Source: Agrococcus sp. (GTDB lineage Bacteria > Actinomycetota > Actinomycetes > Actinomycetales > Microbacteriaceae). From it: a stretch of DNA of 63,202 nucleotides. The stretch covers positions 1-63,202 of the forward strand of contig JAPSJX010000002.1 of assembly GCA_031178105.1 (NCBI GenBank), read 5' to 3'. Position numbers and translations under genes: made by a program. The notes under the pieces are model-generated. The model ran no database searches. It worked only from the letters and a program-made list of their open reading frames with translations, and was not told where the DNA came from. Below are positions 16,026 through 23,798 of the stretch, one piece after another (the first letter of the stretch is position 1; every line of letters starts with the position of its first letter).

Positions 16026-16283
16026 ATGGTCGAGATCACGCTCATCGGCAAGCCCGGCTGCCACCTCTGCGACGACGCGCGCCCGATCGTGGAGCGCGTC
16101 GTCGCGTCGTTCCCGGAGGCGACGCTGACCGAGCTGTCGATCCTCGACGACCCGCAGCTCGAGGCGCGCTGGCACGACGACATCCCCGTCGTGCTCATCG
16201 ACGGGCGCCAGCACTCCGCCTGGCGCGTCGACGCCGCGAAGCTCACCGACCGCATCCGCGAGCGCGTCGCCGCGACGAGTTGA
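16026..16283 (+). CDS. Glutaredoxin-like thiol protein
   Basis: An 85-residue thioredoxin-fold protein of the glutaredoxin-like DUF836 type. The redox motif CHLC is at Cys12/Cys15 in LIGKPGCHLCDDA and the cis-proline is in DDIPVVLIDG. The partner is unknown; mycothiol-dependent reduction would be expected in this group but is inference. The stop codon lies inside the first arm of a palindromic repeat. Confidence 0.88.
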   Translation: MVEITLIGKPGCHLCDDARPIVERVVASFPEATLTELSILDDPQLEARWHDDIPVVLIDGRQHSAWRVDAAKLTDRIRERVAATS

Positions 16284-16329
16284 GCGTTTTGCGTCCGAGT
16301 CGCGATCAACTCGGACGCGAACCCTCGAC
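16279..16329. repeat. 51-bp palindromic repeat, unit 1
   Basis: The ends are GTTGAG and CTCGAC, and the core is a hairpin GCGTCCGAGT / ACTCGGACGC around a GCGATC-type loop with one mismatch. It overlaps the stop codon of the glutaredoxin-like gene. A near-identical second unit lies 23 bp on. Sequence is unrelated to the 63-bp repeat family. Confidence 0.75.
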
Positions 16330-16352
16330 GGCGGCCGCTCCGTGCCGTGCCC

Positions 16353-16402
16353 GTTGAGCCTTTGCGTCCGAGTTGCGATCGACTCGGACGCGAACCCTCG
16401 AC
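16353..16402. repeat. 50-bp palindromic repeat, unit 2
   Basis: A tandem copy of the unit at 16279 with a perfect 10-bp GCGTCCGAGT/ACTCGGACGC stem. It ends 7 bp before the aspS stop codon on the minus strand, so it could terminate both convergent genes. Confidence 0.75.
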
Positions 16403-16409
16403 AGGCGCG

Positions 16410-17717
16410 CTACGGCGTCAGGCGGGTCGGGCCGCGGAAGAGGTACGTCGACTCGCGGATCGAGCCCAGGCCCAGCATGAGCATCACGACCCGCGCGAGC
16501 CCCATGCCGAAGCCGCCGTGCGGGGGCGTGCCGTAGCGGAAGAAGTCGAGGTACTCCTCGAGCTCCGCGGGGTTCATGCCCTTCTCGACGATCTGCGCCT
16601 CGAGCACGTCGACGCGGTGCTCGCGCTGCGCGCCGGTCGAGATCTCGACGCCGTTGTAGATCAGGTCGTACGAGTTCGTGATGTCGGCCCGACCCTCCGG
16701 GCGCAGGTGGTAGAACGGCCGCACGCTCGAGGGGAACTCCGTCACGAACACGAAGTCGTGGCCCGTCGTCTCCTTGACGTGCGCGGAGATCTGGCGCTCC
16801 GCCTCCGGGTCGAGGTCGCCGTCCTGCCGCTCGATCGTGTGGCCGCGCGCCTCGACGATGGCCTTGACCTCGGCGTGCGGGATGCGCGGGAACGGCAGCG
16901 TCGGCGCCTCGAGCGCGATGCCGAAGTGCTGCTCGATCTCGGCGCCGTGGCGCTCGACGACCGCGGTGAGGGCCTTCGCCAGCAGCTGCTCGTGGAGCTG
17001 CATGACCTCCTCGTGCGAGTCGATCCACGAGATCTCGCTGTCGACCGAGGTGAACTCGGTCGCGTGACGGCTCGTGTACGAGGGGTCGGCACGGAACGCC
17101 GGGCCGACCTCGAAGATCTTGCCGAAGCCGGCCGACTGCGCCATCTGCTTGAACAGCTGCGGCGACTGCGCGAGGTAGGCGGTGGTCTCGAAGTAGGGGA
17201 CCTCGAAGAGCTCGGCGCGCGACTCCGACGCGGTGGCCATCAGCTTCGGGGTGTGGAGCTCGATGAAGCCCTCGTCGATCCAGTGCTGGCGCATCGCGTG
17301 CTCGATGGTGGTCTGCACGCGGAAGATCAGCTGCGCCTCCGGGCGGCGCAGGTCGAGGAAGCGCCAGTCGAGGCGCTTGTCGATCGACGAGTCGTCGGCG
17401 ATCGGGCTGTCCTTCGCGACCGACTCGACGGTGAGCGAGCGCACCTTCACCTCGAGCCCGCCGAGCTTCACGCGCTCGTCCGCCTTGAGGTCGCCCTCGA
17501 CGGTGACGAACGAGCCGTGCATGAGCGCCGAGATGGTGGCGGCGGTCCCGGCCGTCTCGTCGTTCACGGGGTTGACGAGCTGCGCGGACCCCGACTCGTC
17601 GCGCAGGATCACGAACTGCACGCGCTTCTGATCGCGCACCGTCTCGACCCAGCCCTGCACCTTCACGGGGCCGTCGGGGAGCGATGCGAGGTCACGGATC
17701 AGGGTGCGAGAGGTCAC
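16410..17717 (-). CDS. aspS: Aspartate-tRNA ligase, archaeal-size
   Basis: Class II aminoacyl-tRNA synthetase of 435 residues. It has the OB anticodon-binding domain (residues about 15-105, VKVQGWVETVRDQKRVQF), class II motif 2 around GKIFEVGPAFRADPS, ligand residues in TSVDSEISW, and motif 3 in GFGMGLARVVMLMLGL. It lacks the GAD insertion that makes typical bacterial AspRS about 590 residues, so it is the archaeal/eukaryal type, often non-discriminating toward tRNA-Asn when GatCAB is present. GTG start 6 nt behind TAGGAT. Confidence 0.93.
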   Translation of the reverse strand: MTSRTLIRDLASLPDGPVKVQGWVETVRDQKRVQFVILRDESGSAQLVNPVNDETAGTAATISALMHGSFVTVEGDLKADERVKLGGLEVKVRSLTVESVAKDSPIADDSSIDKRLDWRFLDLRRPEAQLIFRVQTTIEHAMRQHWIDEGFIELHTPKLMATASESRAELFEVPYFETTAYLAQSPQLFKQMAQSAGFGKIFEVGPAFRADPSYTSRHATEFTSVDSEISWIDSHEEVMQLHEQLLAKALTAVVERHGAEIEQHFGIALEAPTLPFPRIPHAEVKAIVEARGHTIERQDGDLDPEAERQISAHVKETTGHDFVFVTEFPSSVRPFYHLRPEGRADITNSYDLIYNGVEISTGAQREHRVDVLEAQIVEKGMNPAELEEYLDFFRYGTPPHGGFGMGLARVVMLMLGLGSIRESTYLFRGPTRLTP

Positions 17718-17723
17718 CAGCCG

Positions 17724-17729
17724 ATCCTA
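17724..17729 (-). promoter_or_regulatory. -10 box of aspS
   Basis: TAGGAT on the minus strand, 6 nt before the GTG at 17717. Confidence 0.55.
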
Positions 17730-17764
17730 CCGGCCTGCTGCGGGCGCCCCGGCGGGCGCGCGCG

Positions 17765-18058
17765 TCAGCGACGGCGGCGCGGGGTCGCGGCGGGGGCGAC
17801 GGTCGCGAGCGCGACCCAGCCGCCCACGAGGGCGACGGCGGATGCGCCGAGCACGACCCATCCGGCCGTCGCGCTCGCCGGCGCCTCGGGCGCCTCGGAG
17901 GCGACGAGCAGCCAGACGCCGGCCGCCGCGAGCATGCCGACGACGAGCGCGGCGGGCGTGGCGTACGCCCGGTGGGCGATGTAGCGCGCCCAGGTCCACA
18001 TCAGGCTCGCGGCGAGCACCACGACGAGCGCGATCGCGAGCGGGACGAGCAGGGGCAC
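17765..18058 (-). CDS. Hypothetical membrane protein (97 aa)
   Basis: Three hydrophobic helices (about residues 3-25, 33-53 and 65-88) and a short basic tail ATPRRRR. I do not recognise it. GTG start with GGAGG 1-5 nt too close to be ideal. It lies between aspS and a divergent histidine phosphatase that heads the cytochrome maturation operon. Confidence 0.65.
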   Translation of the reverse strand: MPLLVPLAIALVVVLAASLMWTWARYIAHRAYATPAALVVGMLAAAGVWLLVASEAPEAPASATAGWVVLGASAVALVGGWVALATVAPAATPRRRR

Positions 18059-18137
18059 GCCTCCATCATCCCGCGCCGGCGCGGGCCTCGGGCCCGCGCG
18101 AGCCTGCGACTCGTGCGGTGTTGATAGGTCGGGCCCG

Positions 18138-18143
18138 TACCAT
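18138..18143 (+). promoter_or_regulatory. -10 box of the cytochrome maturation operon
   Basis: TACCAT lies 7 nt before the ATG at 18151. The other in-frame ATG (18142) lies within the box, so the box decides the start. Confidence 0.5.
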
Positions 18144-18150
18144 GGAGGCC

Positions 18151-18804
18151 ATGCCCGCCCGCCGACTCCATCTCGTGCGCCACGGCGAGGTGCACAACCC
18201 CGGCCGCATCCTCTACGGCCGGCTGCCGGGCTTCCTGCTCTCCGATCGCGGCGAGCGGATGGCCGAGCTCGCCGCGCAGCACCTCGCGAGCGGGCAGACC
18301 GCCCGCCCGGTCGTGCGGCTGGCCGCGAGCCCGCTCGAGCGCGCGCAGCAGTCGGCGCAGCCCTGGGCAGACGCCTTCTCGCTCGACATCCGCACCGAGC
18401 GCCGCATCATCGAGCCGACGAACCGGTTCGAGGGCAAGACCTTCGAGGCGAGCGGCGCGCTCCGGCACCCGTCGGCGTGGCCGATGCTGCGCAACCCGTT
18501 CCGTCCCTCGTGGGGCGAGCCCTACCAGGCGATCGTGCAGCGCGTCATCGCCGCGATGGAGGACGCCTGGGACGAGCTCGCCGAGTCGGAGGACGACGGC
18601 GACATCGTCTTCGTCAGCCACCAGTCGCCGATCTGGCTGGCGCACCTGGCCATCGCCGGGCAGCGCCTCTGGCACGACCCGCGCTCGCGGCGCTGCCAGC
18701 TGTCGTCGATCACGAGCTTCGCGCGCGTCGAGGGCCGCTTCGTCGAGGTCGACTACGCGGAGCCCGCCGCCGGCGTCGATGCGGTCGACGCGGGGGCGGT
18801 GTGA
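18151..18804 (+). CDS. Histidine phosphatase family protein
   Basis: A 217-residue phosphoglycerate-mutase-like protein with LHLVRHGEVHNPGRILYGR at the N-terminus and the second histidine in DIVFVSHQSPIWLA. It is not related closely to the phosphatase at 1453. Genes of this type commonly head the ccdA-resB-ccsB operon of actinobacteria, though no role in haem chemistry is established. Stop overlaps the next start (TGATG). Confidence 0.88.
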   Translation: MPARRLHLVRHGEVHNPGRILYGRLPGFLLSDRGERMAELAAQHLASGQTARPVVRLAASPLERAQQSAQPWADAFSLDIRTERRIIEPTNRFEGKTFEASGALRHPSAWPMLRNPFRPSWGEPYQAIVQRVIAAMEDAWDELAESEDDGDIVFVSHQSPIWLAHLAIAGQRLWHDPRSRRCQLSSITSFARVEGRFVEVDYAEPAAGVDAVDAGAV

Positions 18805-19373
18805 TGCGCCGGATGCGCCTGGCCGGCATCGCGCTCGCCGCGCTCGCGCTCGCGGGCTGCGCGTCGGCCGACGGCGTGGCGGGCCAGGTGGGCGACGCCG
18901 GCTACATCGCCGGTGACGGGATCGTGACCGAGATCGCACCCGACCAGCGCGCGGAGCCGGCCGCGTTCGCCGGCCCGCTGGTGGACGGCGGCGACTTCGC
19001 CTCCGCCGAGCTCGACGGGGTCGCACTGGTGAACTTCTGGTACGCCGCGTGCCCGCCGTGCCGCATCGAGGCGCCGGTGCTCGCGGAGCTGCACGCCGAG
19101 CTCGGCGACCGCGTCGACTTCCTCGGCGTCAACACGCGCGACGGTGCCGCGCAGGCAGCCGCGTTCGAGGAGCAGTTCGGCGTCGAGTACCCGTCGATCC
19201 TCGACGACCAGACCGCGTCGGCGCAGCTCGCCTTCACCGGCATCGTGGCGCCGAACGCGGTGCCGTCGACGATCATCCTCGACGCCGACGGCCGCGTCGC
19301 CGCCCGCGTCTCGGGCGCCGTGACCGACACGAGCATCCTCTCGACGCTGCTGCGGGAGGAGCTCGAGCGGTGA
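18804..19373 (+). CDS. TlpA-like thiol-disulfide lipoprotein
   Basis: Extracytoplasmic thioredoxin-fold lipoprotein of 189 residues. The lipobox LALAGC puts the lipidated cysteine at 19; the redox motif CPPC is at 83-86 in NFWYAACPPCRIEAPV; the cis-Pro region is GIVAPNAVPSTIILD. It should reduce the CXXCH cysteines of apocytochrome c, fed with electrons by CcdA next door. GTGA overlap with ccdA. Confidence 0.92.
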   Translation: MRRMRLAGIALAALALAGCASADGVAGQVGDAGYIAGDGIVTEIAPDQRAEPAAFAGPLVDGGDFASAELDGVALVNFWYAACPPCRIEAPVLAELHAELGDRVDFLGVNTRDGAAQAAAFEEQFGVEYPSILDDQTASAQLAFTGIVAPNAVPSTIILDADGRVAARVSGAVTDTSILSTLLREELER

Positions 19374-20158
19374 GTGCCGCCCTCGCGCCCGTCGCGCCCG
19401 CAGCCGCGATGTCGGGCGTGGCCGCGTTCGACCCTGCCGGCGCGGTGCTGAGCGGCCAGCTGCTCGTGTCGCTGCCGATCGCGCTGCTGGCCGGATTCGT
19501 CTCGTTCGCGAGCCCGTGCATCCTGCCGCTCGTGCCCGGCTACCTGGGGCTCGTCGGCTCGCTCGCGGGGGAGCACGGCGGCCGCAGCCGGCTCGTCGCG
19601 GGCGTCGCGCTCTTCATCGCCGGCTTCACGCTCGTGTTCGTGCTCGGCACCGCGATCGTCGGCGGGGTGAGCTCGTTCCTGCTCCAGCACAGCGAGGCCA
19701 TCGTGCGGGTCCTCGGCATCGTGCTGATCCTCATGGGGCTCGTGTTCGTCGGGCAGTTCTCGTTCCTGCAGCGCATCTGGAAGCCGCAGCAGGTGAAGGC
19801 GGGCGGCATGTGGGCCGCCCCGATCGTCGGGGTCGTCTTCGCGCTGGGCTGGACGCCCTGCTCCGGGCCGACCCTCGCCGCCATCAGCGCGCTCACCGTC
19901 ACCACCGGATCCGCCTGGCAGGGCGCGATCCTCGGCCTCGCGTACGCGCTCGGCCTCGGCGTGCCCTTCCTGCTCATCGCGCTCGGCATCGGCTGGGCGG
20001 GCGGCGCGGTCGCGTGGCTGCGCCGGCACATCCGGCTCGTGAACGTGCTCGGCGGGGCGATGCTCATCGCCGTCGGGGTGCTCATGGTGACCGGGGCGTG
20101 GAACGCCATCATGCAATCGCTCCAGGGATGGATCGCCTCCGTTGTCACGATCATCTGA
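19370..20158 (+). CDS. ccdA: Cytochrome c biogenesis protein CcdA
   Basis: Membrane thiol-electron carrier of 262 residues with six helices. The two redox cysteines lie in SFASPCILPLVPGYLG and LGWTPCSGPTLAAIS. It passes reducing power from cytoplasmic thioredoxin to the TlpA-like lipoprotein. GTG start coupled to tlpA; its 3' end overlaps resB by 17 bp. Confidence 0.94.
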   Translation: MSAALAPVAPAAAMSGVAAFDPAGAVLSGQLLVSLPIALLAGFVSFASPCILPLVPGYLGLVGSLAGEHGGRSRLVAGVALFIAGFTLVFVLGTAIVGGVSSFLLQHSEAIVRVLGIVLILMGLVFVGQFSFLQRIWKPQQVKAGGMWAAPIVGVVFALGWTPCSGPTLAAISALTVTTGSAWQGAILGLAYALGLGVPFLLIALGIGWAGGAVAWLRRHIRLVNVLGGAMLIAVGVLMVTGAWNAIMQSLQGWIASVVTII

Positions 20159-21800
20159 GTCCGACCCGCTGCGGCCGGGCGACCACATCGACGCCCCCGA
20201 GTCGCCCGCGCGGCAGCCCGGCGACCCGAAGCTCGGGCTCGGCGGCTGGGCACGCTTCCTGTGGCGGCAGCTGACGTCGATGCGCACCGCGATCGTGCTG
20301 CTGCTGCTGCTCGCGATCGCCGCCGTGCCCGGCAGCCTGGTGCCGCAGCGGTCTTCCGACCCGAACGGCGTCATCCAGGTGCGGGCCGACAACCCGGAGC
20401 TCGTCTGGCTCTACGACGCGCTGTCGCTCCACGACGTCTACTCGAGCCCGTGGTTCTCGGCCATCTACATCCTGCTGTTCACGTCGCTCGTCGGATGCGT
20501 GATCCCGCGCCTCGCGCACCACTGGAAGGCGATGCGCGCGCTCCCGCCGCGCACGCCGGCGCGGCTGTCGCGGCTCGTCGGCTTCCAGTCGGTGCCGGGC
20601 GGCGCATCCGACCTCGACCGCGCCGACCGCGTGCTGCGCCGGCTCGGCTACCGGACGACCCGCTACGGCGACTCGGTCTCGGCGGAGCGGGGCTACCTGC
20701 GCGAGACCGGCAACCTGGTCTTCCACATCTCGATGCTGGCCCTGCTGCTCGTCGTCGGTCTCGGATCGGGCTTCGGCTACTCGGGGCAGAGGCTGCTCGT
20801 CGAGGGGAGTGGGTTCGCGAACGCGCTGTCGAGCTACGACTCGTTCACTGCCGGCCAGTGGTTCGACGACGGCGCGCTCGAGCCGTTCGCGGTCGAGCTC
20901 GACGGGCTCGACGTCGTGTACGAGACCGAGAACCCGAACGCCGTCGGCGCGCCGCTCGACTTCACCGCGCGGGTGTCGGCGACCGAGGACGGCGTGCAGC
21001 GCGAGGGTCGGATCAAGGTGAACGAGCCGCTCCGCGTCGCCGGCGCCGACCTGTACCTCATCTCGAACGGGTACGCGCCGCGCATCTCGGTGCGCGACGC
21101 CTCGGGCCGGGTCGTCTACGACCAGTACACGCCGTTCCTCGCGCAGGACGACAACATGACGAGCCTCGGCGTCATCAAGCTGCCCGACGGCCTCGAGGAG
21201 CAGCTGGGGCTGCGCGGCTTCTTCTACCCGACGGTGGGTCAGCTCGAGACCGGCGCGCTCACCTCGGTCTATCCGGACGTCGTGAACCCCGTGCTCTCGC
21301 TGCAGGCCTTCACCGGCGACCTCGGGCTCGACGCGGGCATCCCGCGCTCGGTCTACGCGCTCGACACCGACACCATGACGCAGATCGCCGGCGGCGAGTC
21401 CGGCGTCGACGCGCTCACGATCGCGCCGGGGCAGACGCTCGACATCCCCGGCGGGCTCGGCACGATCACGTTCGAGGACGTGCGCCGCTACGGCGTGATC
21501 GAGGTGCACGTCGACCACACGCAGACCCCCGTGCTCTGGATCGTCATCGTGCTCTTCCTGTCGCTGCTCGGGTCGCTGCTCATCCCGCGCCGGCGCATGT
21601 GGGTCAAGGCGACCCCGGCGGGCCTCGAGCTCGCGGGGCTCGCGCGCGGAGACGATCCGGCGCTCGAGCGAGCCGTCGACGACCTCGCGAAGCGCGTCCA
21701 GGAGGGGTGGCCGGGCGCGGATGCTGCCGCGGGCGGCGCCCATGCGGGCGATGCGCTCGCCGACGCCCGCGACGACCGCGAGCGTAGGATCGTCCCGTGA
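20142..21800 (+). CDS. resB: Cytochrome c biogenesis protein ResB
   Basis: Subunit of the system II haem-ligation complex, 552 residues. Three N-terminal helices (about 48-68, 105-125 and 190-215), a large extracytoplasmic domain and a final helix (about 462-485, TPVLWIVIVLFLSLLGSLL). ResB signatures AAVPGSLVPQR and LTSLVGCVIPR are present. The only start that keeps the N-terminus is a TTG at 20142, inside ccdA; no ATG or GTG occurs before residue 47. Works with CcsB downstream. Confidence 0.88.
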   Translation: MSRSSESDPLRPGDHIDAPESPARQPGDPKLGLGGWARFLWRQLTSMRTAIVLLLLLAIAAVPGSLVPQRSSDPNGVIQVRADNPELVWLYDALSLHDVYSSPWFSAIYILLFTSLVGCVIPRLAHHWKAMRALPPRTPARLSRLVGFQSVPGGASDLDRADRVLRRLGYRTTRYGDSVSAERGYLRETGNLVFHISMLALLLVVGLGSGFGYSGQRLLVEGSGFANALSSYDSFTAGQWFDDGALEPFAVELDGLDVVYETENPNAVGAPLDFTARVSATEDGVQREGRIKVNEPLRVAGADLYLISNGYAPRISVRDASGRVVYDQYTPFLAQDDNMTSLGVIKLPDGLEEQLGLRGFFYPTVGQLETGALTSVYPDVVNPVLSLQAFTGDLGLDAGIPRSVYALDTDTMTQIAGGESGVDALTIAPGQTLDIPGGLGTITFEDVRRYGVIEVHVDHTQTPVLWIVIVLFLSLLGSLLIPRRRMWVKATPAGLELAGLARGDDPALERAVDDLAKRVQEGWPGADAAAGGAHAGDALADARDDRERRIVP

Positions 21801-22717
21801 CCCTGGCCGAGCTCGACTCCCTCTCGCTGCTGCTCGTGTACTCCGCGATGGCGGTGTACACGCTGGCGTTCATCGCGTACGCGGTCGACGTCGCGCGCCG
21901 CTCGGCGGCGAAGGCACCGGTCGAGCGCCAGCTCGTGGGCGCGGGCGCGCCCGTCGACGATGCACCCGGGCCGGCGCCTGTGGCCCTGCCCGGTCGCGGT
22001 GCCCGCGTCGGGTTCGTGCTGACGGTGCTCGCGTGGGCGCTGCACGTCGCCGGGGACGTGCTCCGCGGACTCGCGGCGGGCCGCGTGCCGTGGGCGAACA
22101 TGTACGAGTTCGCGCTCACCGGCGTGGCCGTCATCGTGGGCGTCTTCGTCGTCTCGCGCGTCTGGCGCGACCTGAACTTCCTCGGTGTCTTCATCACCGG
22201 TCTCGCGACCGTCTTCCTCGGTGTCGCGACCGTGAACTTCTACGTCGCGCCGACGCCGCTGCCGCCCGCCCTCCAGTCGTACTGGCTCGTCATCCACGTG
22301 TTCGTGGCCACGCTCGCGACCGGCTTCTTCGCGCTCGGGTCGGGGCTCAGCATCCTGCAGCTCCTCAAGGAGCGTCGCGACAGCGGGTTCCTGCGGTCGC
22401 TGCCGTCCGCGGTGCAGCTCGAGGACCTCGCGTACCGCGTCGGCGTGATCGGCTTCATCGCCTGGACCTTCACGCTCATCGCCGGCGCCATCTGGGCCGA
22501 GCACGCGTGGGGTCGCTACTGGGGCTGGGACACGAAGGAGGTCTGGACCTTCGTGATCTGGGTCATCTACGCCGGCTACATCCACGCGCGGGCGACGCGC
22601 GGCTGGCGCGGCTCGCGGTCGGCGTGGCTGCAGCTCATCGGCTTCGCCGCCGTGCTGTTCAACTTCACGGTCGTGAACCTCTTCTTCAAGGGCCTCCACG
22701 CCTACAGCGGCCTCTAG
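21797..22717 (+). CDS. ccsB: Cytochrome c biogenesis protein CcsB/ResC
   Basis: Haem-handling membrane partner of ResB, 306 residues and about eight helices. The tryptophan-rich WWD-type segment is WAEHAWGRYWGWDTKEVWTF, and conserved histidines occur in VIHVFVATLATG and ALHVAGD. It ligates haem to apocytochromes outside the membrane. GTG start overlaps the resB stop. Last gene of the operon; a palindromic repeat follows 10 bp behind the stop. Confidence 0.94.
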   Translation: MTLAELDSLSLLLVYSAMAVYTLAFIAYAVDVARRSAAKAPVERQLVGAGAPVDDAPGPAPVALPGRGARVGFVLTVLAWALHVAGDVLRGLAAGRVPWANMYEFALTGVAVIVGVFVVSRVWRDLNFLGVFITGLATVFLGVATVNFYVAPTPLPPALQSYWLVIHVFVATLATGFFALGSGLSILQLLKERRDSGFLRSLPSAVQLEDLAYRVGVIGFIAWTFTLIAGAIWAEHAWGRYWGWDTKEVWTFVIWVIYAGYIHARATRGWRGSRSAWLQLIGFAAVLFNFTVVNLFFKGLHAYSGL

Positions 22718-22727
22718 CCCGTGACTT

Positions 22728-22790
22728 CTCAACGGAGCAGCTGGTAGCAGCAGGGGATACTGCCCTCGCGTCGCCAGCCGCTCCGTTGAG
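22728..22790. repeat. 63-bp palindromic repeat, copy B
   Basis: Perfect 11-bp inverted ends (CTCAACGGAGC / GCTCCGTTGAG) enclose an inner AGGGGATACTGCCCTCGCG block that matches copy A in orientation. It ends 2 bp before the stop codon of the DUF559 gene. Copy C, in the reverse orientation, lies on the other side of that gene. Confidence 0.85.
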
Positions 22791-22792
22791 GA

Positions 22793-23662
22793 TCACGTCC
22801 AGAGCTTGCGCCGGTGGGCGTCGCGGCGGACGAGCGCGAGCACGCGCTCGCGCACCAGGTCGGGCTGGAACAGCATCTGCTCATACGTGAAGCGGAGCGT
22901 GCGGTAGCCCAGCGCCAGCAGCGCGGCGTCTCGGCGCCGGTCGGTCTCGATGTCGACGGGACGCCCGTGCCACGTCCGCGAGTCGAGCTCGACGATGAGC
23001 GAGGTCCCGATGAGGAAGTCGACGAACATCCCGGGGATCGGCTCGAACTGCTGCACATAGGCGATGCGCGCCGTCCGGAGCATGAGCGCGAACATCGACT
23101 CGACGCCGGATCCCGACCGGTCGCAGAGCCGCTCCAGCCCACGCCGACGGCGTCGGGGCAGCTCCGCCGCGATCGCCCGCAGCTCGTCGGGCGTCACGAG
23201 CCGCGACGCGAGGGCGCGCTCGGCCGCCGCGGCGAGATCCTCGGCGGCGACGCAGCCGGATGCGACGGCGAGCGTGGTGACGACCCGATCGACGCCGTGC
23301 GCCGGTCGCTCGTCGTCGAGCCACTCGTGCATGCGATGGACGACCACGCCGTCCGTGCGCTCCGACTCCGCGATGCGAGCGCTGTGCGAGCGCCGGTTCA
23401 CGCGCACGTGCAGGCGGGTCTCTCCGTGCGGTGTCCACAGCCCGTGCAGCCGCAGCGCCGTGACGCAGCTCGCCACCCCGCCGAGGCGCAGCGCGCGGGT
23501 GACGTCGTTGGCGACGCCGGTCAGCGCCACCCACCCCCGGAGGGGCGTCCAGATCGCGCCGCTGCCCTTGAGCTGGTGCAGCGCGTCGGCGCTCACGCGG
23601 TCGCGGGCGGCCTGGACGGTGCTGACGCCGCCCTGAGCGCCGAGCCATGCCACGAACTCCAT
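22793..23662 (-). CDS. DUF559 endonuclease-like protein with N-terminal winged helix
   Basis: A 289-residue protein of the AbiEi-antitoxin-like/DUF559 type common in actinobacteria. The N-terminal 50 residues look like a winged helix (VSTVQAARDRVSADALHQLK). The C-terminal Vsr-like nuclease domain has Glu188 (GSGVESMF), Asp215 (MFVDFLIG), Glu225-x-Asp227 (LIVELDSRTWH), then DRRRDAALLALGYRTLRFTY, the PD-(D/E)xK pattern; the usual DG after Glu-x is DS here. Its biological role is unknown in the family. Flanked by inverted 63-bp repeats, the nearer one abutting the stop codon. Confidence 0.8.
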   Translation of the reverse strand: MEFVAWLGAQGGVSTVQAARDRVSADALHQLKGSGAIWTPLRGWVALTGVANDVTRALRLGGVASCVTALRLHGLWTPHGETRLHVRVNRRSHSARIAESERTDGVVVHRMHEWLDDERPAHGVDRVVTTLAVASGCVAAEDLAAAAERALASRLVTPDELRAIAAELPRRRRRGLERLCDRSGSGVESMFALMLRTARIAYVQQFEPIPGMFVDFLIGTSLIVELDSRTWHGRPVDIETDRRRDAALLALGYRTLRFTYEQMLFQPDLVRERVLALVRRDAHRRKLWT

Positions 23663-23730
23663 CGGCGCATCGTGCTCCGTGGCCGCAATCGCCGCTGCGC
23701 CGCCGGCCTCGCCTGTGGACGGCGGTGCAT

Positions 23731-23793
23731 CTCAACGGAGCGATCGGCGGTGCGAGGGCTATATCCCCTCCAGCAGCCAGCCGCTCCGTTGAG
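23731..23793. repeat. 63-bp palindromic repeat, copy C
   Basis: Perfect 11-bp inverted ends as in copy B. The inner block GCGAGGGCTATATCCCCTC is, on the complementary strand, the counterpart of copies A and B, so C points the other way. It lies 6 bp beyond the menC stop and 68 bp upstream of the DUF559 start. Confidence 0.85.
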
Positions 23794-23798
23794 GATCC

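Larger units (their letters stand above)
22728..23793. mobile_element. Candidate 1.07-kb element: DUF559 gene between inverted repeats
   Basis: One DUF559 gene is bounded by two 63-bp palindromic repeats in opposite orientation, and it separates the cytochrome maturation operon from the menaquinone genes. There is no transposase, and I could not identify a target-site duplication (the bases outside are TGACTT and GATCCC). The unit may be a non-autonomous element, or two independent repeats that flank a gene by chance. Confidence 0.35.
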
